Assembly (NCBI GenBank): GCA_964017065.1
Contig: OZ024786.1
Span: forward strand, 7,507,047 to 7,571,046
DNA from: Haliclona indistincta
Lineage: Eukaryota > Porifera > Demospongiae > Haplosclerida > Chalinidae
Reading direction: 5' to 3'
Length of the DNA: 64,000 bases
Shown here: piece after piece, positions 12,143-20,331 of the stretch
How the letters are laid out: every line of letters starts with the position of its first letter
Numbering within the stretch: the stretch's first letter is position 1
Notes under the pieces: model-generated
What the model was told of the DNA's origin: nothing
What the model saw: the letters and a program-made list of their open reading frames with translations, nothing else
Database searches by the model: none
Program-made: the position numbers and the translations under genes

Positions 12143-12644
12143 CACGCGCAAAAGGCGGCGAGAGAATTAACATAACACAGGAGAGAGAAGACCTCTGTCA
12201 CGCACACGTTATAAGCTGTTCACCTCTGTCTCACGTGACAAGGCGTGGCCCCTCGCTTATTAACTGTGCTTATGATTTCACGCATAAACAAGGATTTAAT
12301 TGAATTTCAATAATAATTAAGTAGATAACTGGAACCTTTTATACAATTGAAGCCACCCCTTTTAGAAGACAAAAGAACTATAGGAATTTGCCTGGTCCAG
12401 TTTTTTAGTCATTGTACTGCACCATCCACTTCTCAAGTTTCCCTCTTTGCCACCCAATTCTTCCCACTCATTAGCTAAAAAGAAAGAGAAGACGTAAGAT
12501 TTATATCAAACTGCTAGCTATAATGTCTGTGCCTTTGCTCCACATCACCAACAAGTCCCATTAGATAGTTAATGAAACTTTTACTTCGATGTTTAGCAGA
12601 GTATGCATGTTAAAAATACTTATGATATTAGTCACCTATTCGTC

Positions 12645-12866
12645 ACACTCTCTATTCGTCACACTAATAGTCACATGATGATTGTTAAATCTGTGTATCA
12701 CTGATGGTGTAAAGTTGATAGTCGACGAAGAGATGAGATAAATCTTTTCATACTTTTGCTTGTTAGTTTCAGCCTAAAAATGTATTTTAATTATAAATCT
12801 ACACTTTGAGGTATACCTATAGTGTGACGAATAGAGAGTGTGATGAATATGACGAATGATCAATTG
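12645..12866. mobile_element. Foldback MITE (about 220 bp)
   Basis: The left arm contains ATTCGTCACACTCTCTATTC then GTCACACTAATAG; the right arm is its reverse complement with a few changes (CTATAGTGTGACGAATAGAG then AGTGTGATGAAT). The arms are about 35 bases and the interior is AT-rich and non-coding. No target-site duplication could be fixed. Confidence 0.75.
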
Positions 12867-13147
12867 CAATCCTTTCCTTCGACAAATGATCAATTGCCAT
12901 CCTTTAGAAGACACCCCTCCCTCTTCTGATAGCAGCCGAGATGGAAGCAGTAGTGAGTGAATCTCAGTGTTGATTTCTGTTTGACAGTCACTAGTGCTTT
13001 TAAATGCTTACTAAAATGCAACATAAATGCTGATTGAGTCTCTATGACGCTCGCATAACCCATTCGATCTAACACAATCAATAACTGAATGCATGAGATT
13101 CTTGGCCCAACCATTCTTTAAAACATATTTTAAAGCAATCACCTCAC

Positions 13148-13242
13148 CTATAGCTCGCTTAGCAAAGTGCTTGCTCATGCCTGAGGCACAATGACACCTG
13201 AGTGTATTAATACACTCAGAGGCATAGCTACCAGATCTTCTT
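13148..13242 (-). pseudogene. Orphan SMAD4-like MH1 exon
   Basis: The minus strand reads GSYASECINTLRCHCASGMS then KHFAKRAIG, followed at once by the donor GTGAGGTGATT. This matches exon 2 of the SMAD4-like gene at 40.1 kb, which reads [13 protein letters not shown]...FAKRAI and is followed by the same donor GTGAGGTGATT. FAKRAI is a signature of SMAD4 MH1 domains. None of the following MH1 exons (TLDGR hairpin, zinc ligands) occurs downstream on this strand, so it is an isolated exon copy. It is in the opposite orientation to, and 27 kb from, the main gene. Confidence 0.65.
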
Positions 13243-15022
13243 TTAGAAATGGGTGCTTGATCAAATTTCGGAGACAAGCATATATGTATCTAGGATTTCT
13301 TGCCTCTGATGTGGGTATGTTAATTCAATTAGGCTTTCACATGCCTCAGGCACAGGCTTTTTCCTTCGAAAGTCCTCTGTTATTTTGTTTAGCAAGTTGA
13401 AATTTCACGACAGAATGATTTAATCAAATCATTTTAGGATTTATTTATTCTGTTTATTGCATAATATATATATATATAGCATAGCCGCTAATTTGAATCA
13501 GCACGCAATGAGTCATGCAATATAGCAATAATGTTATGTAAAAATAGTATGCATTTAGGGACCGTCTGCACACTGTACTAAAACAAACCACTCATACTGC
13601 TCTAGTGTGTAATGTAATATAAAAAATTTATTTTAGTAATAATGTGGTCACTAACAATTAGTGTCATACTATATTTTATCACAAACCTTTTTTGAGTTGA
13701 GTCTTGAGTTCCAATTGAAGGCAGTTCAGTTTAATTATGCAACGCTTTCTTTTATAAGCCGTTTATAATGCAACCCTTGATATGCATGTAGTGGAGCATC
13801 CCGAACAAGGAATTTGCGAGCCACATTTTTATAACTTCCGGAATCACACGCCATAATGCATTCTTTCACTTGTGTACATGAATGACTTAAATATCCTCTA
13901 GGACAACTGCAACCACATCGTTGTTTGTCCGCATGTATTGAAGCTCCTAAATTATGTACAATAGAATAACGAGCTGTTGCGCATGGCGGGGAAGTGATAG
14001 ATCAACTCATATATAGGATTTGACCCATTTCTCAACAGAAAATCAAGTTTTTTTCTTGGCTACGATATGCCTCGTGGCTCCGTCCACCGAGGCGTAGACA
14101 GTGATTGTTATAGATAGAATAATGAGTCAGCTGCTATAGACATTGCAATGGCAAGACTGGATTGAGCATAATTAGGGAGACACGGTAGTGTCTCCCTATG
14201 TAGGGTTGAACGAGAAAACAAGATGGCGGCTACATACAATGTATTAGCGTTCAAACGCTGATATTTCGCCTGGTGATGAATTTTATACGTCCAAAGACAC
14301 TTAGATCTGCTCTCTGGCGTTGCCCCATCTTACAGTAGCAAGGGGATTGCTTGAAATTGTTGCTAAAGTGACGAACCTGGAAACGGTGAAAATCGACTTT
14401 CGTCATCTTCGTCTTCTTCTTCTTCTTTCTTTCTTCAACTCGCCTAGCGCCTTTACGCGAGCAGTGCCGAGACCAAAACACCCACGAACATTCGTGAAAT
14501 TCTCCTGGCAGGTGCCTTTTGAACATTGTTTTTAGCGAAACGGCGATCTAAATTCCGTGAGTTCTCGATCATGATCCATTGTCAGCTAAGTGTTAGACGC
14601 CATTATTGTGATTGCGCAACACGCACGTGACCAAGCAGTTGCTAGCGCACGTGACCAAGCACTAGCTTGAGTATCGCCATGCCGTATAGATCATGGAGAA
14701 CACATATTTCTCTGGAGTCTTTGAATAACGGCAAGCTCGTGTAGGATCGCCATTCTGCGCTTGCCAGATAATTATAACTGGCGTGAAGGTCTACAAATAA
14801 GTGTGGGCGGGGCTCGTATGCACTGCATGCATGCATGAATGCGTAGGCGAGCTGATATGTACCACATAACAAATATTTTTAGCTACAAGTTCAAAATTGT
14901 TAATAATAAAGAAAAGCCATCAACAACAGGAAAACTAAACCAATGGTCGAAACCATGACAAAGACGACTCAGTATATTGAACTGCACTTCACTGAAAATG
15001 AAAAAGGACACAAACAAGAAAA

Positions 15023-15403
15023 TAAAAAGATTTCTATCGAAATCAAAAGGATGTAGGGTTGTGAAATATACCACTGGTCCACAATGTAATCTAAGCATGG
15101 AATGGTAACACGATTGACTTGCTAACAGACCATAGATCCCTACATCAGTGGCTGTACATAAGATCAATAATTATTTTGTCACAAGCTGAATCCAATTCAA
15201 TTTATTGCATGTCTGGTGTCAGTCAACAGCAACTAGCTGAATTAGCTATAGCCAACCACAGCAGCCACTGATGTAGGGATCTATGGTCTGTTAGCAAGTC
15301 AATCGTGTTACCATTCCATGCTTGTTCCTTGTTAGATTACATTGTGGACCAGTGGTATATTTCACAACCCTACATCCTTTTGATTTCGATAGAAATCTTT
15401 TTA
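15023..15403. mobile_element. Palindromic MITE, copy A
   Basis: Starts TAAAAAGATTTCTATCGAAA and ends with the exact inverse TTTCGATAGAAATCTTTTTA. Inverted arms run inward about 140-150 bases through the shared block ATAGATCCCTACATCAGTGG. Other copies lie at 18610..18981 and 31643..32029, with a lone arm at 15583. TA flanks on both sides are compatible with TA target duplication. Confidence 0.85.
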
Positions 15404-15582
15404 TTTTCTTTAGACATGCGTTTTAGTCGGCATTTTGTTTTCAGCCCATTCCAATTGAAATGGTTCCCAGTTGTAACCTAATCTCAGAGCTACGTAGTTT
15501 AACGTTTGGGCAAATCATCACCAGGTGTGTTTGACAATGTTCTCTCATGTAATTTTAAAGGGGTGCAGTACCCTTTTATTGT

Positions 15583-15677
15583 TAAAAAGATTTCAATCGA
15601 AATCAAAAGGATGTATAGGGATAAAGAAATTTACCACTGGTTCACAATGTATACCAACAAGGAACAAGCATGCTTGT
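15583..15677. mobile_element. Single arm of the palindromic MITE
   Basis: A lone left arm, TAAAAAGATTTCAATCGAAA, followed by GGATGTATAGGGATAAAGAA and the ACAAGGAACAAGCATG block. It is closest in detail to the copy at 31.6 kb. The opposite arm is missing. Confidence 0.7.
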
Positions 15678-16222
15678 CAATAAGCTGATTGCTTACACGA
15701 ACAATAACTGTAGTGTTTTCCACTGTAGAGAATCGTCACTACTTTCTCGCCCATAGCGGCTCAGGGACCCATTGGCTGGATTGGGCAGATCGCATAGTCG
15801 TAATCTTCTTTGCAAGAGCTATCGATTGATACTAACTTAATTAAATTTAGTCCAGAGAAGAGTGCAAAACGTAGCTACTAGGATTTCCCATACACTTTGT
15901 ATTGGAGCGCCATTGACAAACCGCAAGTCACATGACTGAATATTAATGATTCCAACTTCCTCTACATCCCTACATAGGGAGTCACTACCTTGCCTCCCTA
16001 ATAATGCACTCCTCTATTAACTTCGATTTTAGCAACTGCTTTCCCACTTTATTTTACATTTAAAGGTGAACAAATTTGTAAAAACATTTCTATTTGCCTG
16101 TTACCCAACTGCATGGTGAATGATTCATAACTAATTATGTATCACCTACAATTGCAAATTCTGGTGAGAATTAATGCTGTTGTTTGGCGATAAAAGGATA
16201 CCTATACATGTATTAAGCTTAC

Positions 16223-16496
16223 CTGGGGTATAACACAGAAAGCATCCGTATCCTTGATTATACGATATTCCACCAAGTTCTTGGCAACAATGACCAATAG
16301 AGCTAGTGGGAGCACTTATTCCAGTGCAGGAATTAGATTTTGTGTAGCAATTTATCGCTGCAAAATTGTGAAAGTAATAGAACAACAAAATTAATATTGA
16401 TTTACTCTCTGGCATTGATCCCTGGTCATCCAGTTTTAGACAGTAGCAGCAGCCAATGGTCACTACCACTAGCATGATAACCAGTGTAGCCTTCAT
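16223..16496 (-). CDS. Secreted cysteine-rich protein, 5' exons (partial)
   Basis: Two exons can be joined on the minus strand: 16496..16406, then 16357..16223 across a 48-bp GTAAAT...TTGCAG intron. The ATG at 16496 starts a clear signal peptide (MKATLVIMLVVVTIGCCYC). The second exon continues NCYTKSNSCTG, then GHCCQELGGISYNQGYGC and FLCYTP. The paired Cys (CC), Gly-Gly and closing C-x2-C indicate a small disulphide-rich extracellular domain. Exon 2 ends at a strong donor (CCCCAG/GTAAGC), so further exons should follow below 16.2 kb, but none was identified before the element that ends at 16002. Probably secreted; function unknown. Confidence 0.55.
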
Positions 16497-16889
16497 GACT
16501 GCTAGAGAATACGCAAGTGGTACGATATGTAGGCACTGTATATAAGTTGTCAAATGCAGCAAGGTGACTGAATATATTATATTCAACTATCGGACTATAA
16601 AGACCATAACTTGCAGGAACTATAAGTCACTTGTAGCATAGCATTATGAGTCCTGCCAATCGTATCACTTGAAACATGTGACACGTCACATGTCACCTGT
16701 CACTTACATAGCTATATGAAAATTATAGTTATTGGAAGTTATATGAAAATTCTAAAACCATACATATCCATTATTAATCCGCTGATGTAGAGATACTTGA
16801 TTTTCAGTAATGTCATCTCTTCTTGTTCTTTTAATTCTGCACTTTACTTTTTCCGGTCTAAACTTCTAGTTTTTTAGTAATGGTAATGG

Positions 16890-17010
16890 TAATACTGTGG
16901 AACCCCTGTTAGCGGACACTTAATTAGGTCTCCAGAGGACACCCTCTCCATGATGGACACTTTTGTTGGTCCCAATGGTGTACGCCGTAGAGAGATGTAT
17001 ATTGAGATTA
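16890..17010. mobile_element. Partial terminal-repeat fragment of a pogo-type MITE
   Basis: Contains ACTGTGGAACCCCTGTTAGC followed by GGACAC and later TTGTTGGTCCCAATGGTGT. The same two blocks recur at 33.07-33.23 kb. CAGTGGAACCCC-type ends are common in pogo/Tigger-related elements (established pattern). Only a fragment is visible. Confidence 0.45.
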
Positions 17011-17244
17011 TTAGTAGGAATATCCCATAGGTTTCAATCAGGCTTGGTCTCCATGCATGGCTATAGCCTCACATTATTGTATTCAAGCTGTTCTCAACAA
17101 TAGCTAACTTCACTGCAGTTAAGACTCGCATCCTTGTTCACACCAACATTGATAGACTGCAGCACAAAGTGTCATCACAAGAAATTTGGCTATTGAAACC
17201 TAGTATGCTGTTCACAGTGCAACATAATAGGTTACAACTCGTCA

Positions 17245-17288
17245 TGTGTTTGTGTGTGTGTTGTGTGTGTGTGTGTGCATGTGTGTGT
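17245..17288. repeat. (GT)n microsatellite
   Basis: An interrupted GT/TG run immediately before the tRNA-like sequence. Confidence 0.9.
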
Positions 17289-17359
17289 ACCCTGATGGTT
17301 CTCCGGTAAAGCCTTGGGCTTCCAATCCAAGGCATACCGGTTTGAATCTCACCAGGGCA
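17288..17359 (+). tRNA. tRNA-like sequence (pseudo-tRNA or SINE head)
   Basis: About 72 bases resembling a tRNA. The ends TACCCTG and CAGGGCA pair with one mismatch. A box-A-like TGGTTCTCCGGTAAAGCC and a box-B-like GGTTTGAATCTC are correctly spaced. An anticodon-like arm TTGGG-CTTCCAA-TCCAA would give anticodon TCC (Gly). The T-stem pairs poorly, so a functional tRNA is unlikely. A tRNA pseudogene or the head of a tRNA-derived SINE fits better. Confidence 0.45.
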
Positions 17360-17926
17360 GAAGAGCAAAAGGCATCAAAGAATCTCTAGCTCACCACCCG
17401 ATCCATCTGTAGAACGGGTACCCTGGTCTTGTACCAGGCACAGTGTGAAAAGCTCTAGTTTCCTGGCTTGCATACTAGCTTGTAACTGAGGGTATGCAGG
17501 TAGTTCCCCAGATTTGTAAACATCTTGTTACGCTTAAGCAAACTACTTGCAAACGGACACATGTTTACAAGCCTGATTTACAAGTTGGGTAACTGTGCGT
17601 TTCCAGCTGGTAAACGCGCGTTACAGACAGTAGTTTGCACATCACTCTGGTAAACCTGGCCTCTTCCCTAGTAAACTGTGCTATAAACCGTGAGTTTACA
17701 ACTGTACCAAGCAAGCTTGCAAACTAGAGCTGGAATAATTTTACTGATTGACCATAATTTTATTTTTAAAAATAATTGTTATTAATTTTTACATTATCTG
17801 AAAAAAACAGTGCTGAGTGTTCGGCTACAAAGTTTTGAGTCTGTGCTTGTCTCATGAACTTCTATTCCTCCTAAGTAACGAACAATAAACAGTGAACAAA
17901 ATAGTGGAAAGATGAAACTTACTAGG

Positions 17927-18471
17927 TTAGTCATCTTCCATGTTATGATCAGTAGTAGCCATTCTCTTCTTTAGGTCAAACAGGGACTTGTGAACTACTA
18001 TTCAATAGAGAAATTCACACCAACCACCATTATAACACTTACCATTTTATTCTCTGGGGCTTGTAAATGACTGTATAATAAAAAATAATCACACTAACCA
18101 CCCTAATGCTGTAACGTACCTTCTTTTCTTTAATCTTCAATCCTTACTTAAAACAAAGGGACTTGTGAAGTACTATACAATAAAGAAATTCACACCAACC
18201 ACCATTATAACACTTACCATTTTATTCTCTACGACTTGTGAACTACTGTACAAGAAAAGAAATTTACAGCAACCACCATTATAGCACTTACCTTTAGGAC
18301 ACAGAGGAACCTTCACGCAAGCGACAAACACATTGAAGTTCACGGTCCGAAGTTGGGAGCTGGTATTCAGCGAACAGATAAGTCCTGAGCACTCGGTGAA
18401 ATCAGCTTCCCAATGCCCGCCATAAAAATAACTGTCTGTACACGGAAAACTGACTCCTAGTCTGCTTGTTT
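17927..18471 (-). CDS. Gene with three tandem candidate terminal exons (partial)
   Basis: The exon 18471..18292 (acceptor TTCCCAG, donor AAAG/GTAAGTGC) encodes ETSRLGVSFPCTDSYFYGGH, then WEADFTECSGLICSLNTS and ending VKVPLCPKG. It is a Cys-containing, probably extracellular stretch of unknown family. It ends in phase 1. Downstream are three related acceptor-plus-exon units, at 18245..18229, 18172..18144 and 17997..17927. In each, the split Gly/Val codon continues in the same phase. They encode VVHKS-stop, VLHKSLCFK-stop, and VVHKSLFDLKKRM...HNMEDD-stop. They may be mutually exclusive last exons, or decayed duplicates of one exon. Upstream exons were not found; the element starting at 18610 lies just upstream. 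Confidence 0.5.
17980..18300. repeat. Three imperfect tandem exon-intron units
   Basis: Units carry ACTTGTGAA(C/G)TACTAT, AGAAATTCACACCAACCACC and ATTATAACACTTACC at about 17988, 18163 and 18233. Read on the minus strand, each unit is a donor, a short intron and an acceptor followed by the V(V/L)HKS exon start. The unit boundaries therefore coincide with splice sites. Confidence 0.75.
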
Positions 18472-18609
18472 CTGGGAATGGAGAGAGAGAGATTGATAAC
18501 AAGATGGAAGATCTAGAGCTAAGGAGGCAAATGCAAAACACACATACCATTATACTATCATGCACACACAGTAGGTGGATTCTATCTAGCTAAGTAGGTA
18601 ACAAGAAAT

Positions 18610-18981
18610 TAAAAAGATTTCTATCGAAATCAAAAGGATGTAGGGTTGTGAAATCTACCACTGGTCCACAATGTAAACTAACAAGGAACAAGCATGGAAT
18701 GGTAACACGATTGACTTGCTAACAGACCATAGATCCCTACATCAGTGGCTGCTGTGGTTGGTTATAGCTAGTTCAGCTAGTTGCTGTTGACTGACACCTA
18801 ACGTGCATTCAGCTTGTGACAAAATATTGATCTTATGTACAGCCACTGATGTAGGGATCTATGGTCTGTTAGCAAGTCAATCGTGTTACCATTCCATGCT
18901 TGTTCCTTGTTAGTTTACATTGTGGACCAGTGGTAGATTTCACAACCCTACATCCTTTTGATTTCGATAGAAATCTTTTTA
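18610..18981. mobile_element. Palindromic MITE, copy B
   Basis: Begins TAAAAAGATTTCTATCGAAA and ends with the inverse. It shares the interior block ATAGATCCCTACATCAGTGG with copies A and C. It lies at the inner end of the second hairpin-end element, at the same relative position as copy A in the first, so it was carried with that element before the two copies separated. Confidence 0.85.
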
Positions 18982-19858
18982 ATTTCTTGTTTGTGTCCTT
19001 TTTTCTTTTTCAGCGAAGTGCAGTTCAATATCATGCACGTACTGAGCTGTCTTTGTTTCCACCATTGGTTTAGTTTTCCTGTTGTTGGCAGCTTTTCTTT
19101 ATTATTAAGAATTTTAAACTTGTAGCTAATAATAATTGTTATGCTGTATATATCAGCTCGCCTACACATGCATGCAGTGGATACGAGCCCCGCCCACAAT
19201 TGTTTGTAGACATGTACGGCGGTTGTAATTATCTGGCAAGCGCAGAATGGTGATCCTATATACGAGCTTACCGTTCTTCGAAGACTCCAGACAAATACAT
19301 GTACATGTATGTGTTCTCCGTGATCCATAAGGCGCGCGGCGATACTCAAGCTAGTGTTTGGTCACGTGCGCTAACCACTGCTTGGTCACGTGCGTATTGC
19401 GCAATCACATCAATGGCGTCTAACACTTAGCTGACAATGGATCACGATCGAGAAATCGCGGAATTTATATGGATGTTTCGCTAAAAACTAAGTTCAAAAG
19501 GCACCTGCCAGGAGAATTTCATGACTGTTCATGGGTGTTTTGGTCTCGGCATTGCTCGCGTAAAGGCGCTAGGCGCGCTGAAGAAAGAAAGAAAGAAAGA
19601 AAGAAAGAAGAAGAAAACGAAGATGACGAAACTCGATTTTCACCGTTTCCAGGTTCGTCACTTTAGTAACAACTTCGAGCAATCTCCTTGCTACTGTAAG
19701 ATGGGGCAACGCCAGAGAGCAGATTTAAGTGTCTTTTGACGTATACAATTCATGACCAGGCGAAATATCAGCGTTTGAACGCTAATACATTGTATGTAGC
19801 CGCCATCTTGTTTTCTCGTTCAACCCTACATAGGGAGGCACTACCGTGCCTCCCTAAT
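18982..19858. mobile_element. Hairpin-end element, copy 2 (truncated, inverted)
   Basis: Reverse-complement match to 14171..15022. It ends at 19858 with CAACCCTACATAGGGAGGCA then CTACCGTGCCTCCCTAAT. Shared blocks include GTAAGATGGGGCAACGCCAG, GGCGAAATATCAGCGTTTGA and the HLPGEF-encoding stretch. A GAAA microsatellite (19583..19610) replaces the TTC-rich tract of copy 1. Beyond MITE copy B no counterpart of 15404..16002 is present, so the second half is missing. Confidence 0.7.
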
Positions 19859-19894
19859 ACACAATAATCAAAACTAAGATGCTAGCATTTACTC

Positions 19895-19930
19895 ACTTCT
19901 TCAAAGCATACATGTTAGTCAGACAGGTCT
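19895..19930 (-). pseudogene. Duplicate of a host exon beside the pogo element
   Basis: On the minus strand CATCAG/ACCTGTCTGACTAACATG then TATGCTTTGAAGAA is followed by GTGAGTAAAT. It closely matches the exon at 23111..23071 (GTCACTGACTAACATGTACA then CTTTGAACAG/GTGAGT). The two exon copies are in the same orientation and flank the complete pogo element. The copy's acceptor abuts the transposon's target site. Confidence 0.6.
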
Positions 19931-20331
19931 GATGTATAGTTACCCGGGGCTATTCCGTGGTAGAATTTCCCTAGCAGCAAGTAGCGTTCAGCAGCGTATC
20001 ATATCTTAGCAACGGAATACGCTATTAGTTTCAAACCTGTACCATTCAAATCGCTGCTATACGCATAACTCGTAGCTTCTCTTCTCTTTCTTTGAAAACG
20101 TAAGGCAGCAGAACTACAGCGAACAACTTTCACTAGTTGGAAACGGGCTAATTTCGTGTGCCTTGGGGGCAATTCCGTTGTAGAGATTACGGACGGTTTT
20201 ACGGTTAACTACGGAAATTTACGGCGAAACGAGCACATGGCTAAAGTATAGTTAGGCTAGATCACGCTCGTTTGGTAACCTTTCAGGAAAGCAGAGAACA
20301 ACTTTAAGGTCAGATAGCTGTATGATAATGT

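Larger units (their letters stand above)
14171..16002. mobile_element. Long element with hairpin-bearing inverted ends (copy 1)
   Basis: The left end begins ATTAGGGAGACACGGTAGTG then TCTCCCTATGTAGGG. The right end is the inverse, CCCTACATAGGGAGTCACTA then CCTTGCCTCCCTAAT. Each end is itself a hairpin: GGGAG-N-CAC, loop GGTA, GTG-N-CTCCC. Inside are a region also present (inverted) at 19.4-19.8 kb and a palindromic MITE at 15023..15403. No transposase is encoded, so it is probably non-autonomous. The superfamily is not identified. The interior frame with HLPGEF and CSWVFWSRHC occurs in both copies but is broken in copy 2. Confidence 0.65.

Noticed and set aside
11715..12303. Plus-strand open frames of 88-102 codons
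   Set aside because: They oppose the zinc-knuckle gene and have no motif; reverse-frame shadows.
14251..14526. Minus-strand frame HLPGEF...CSWVFWSRHC as a gene
   Set aside because: Present in both hairpin-end elements but broken by a GAAA repeat in the second; more likely non-coding element sequence.
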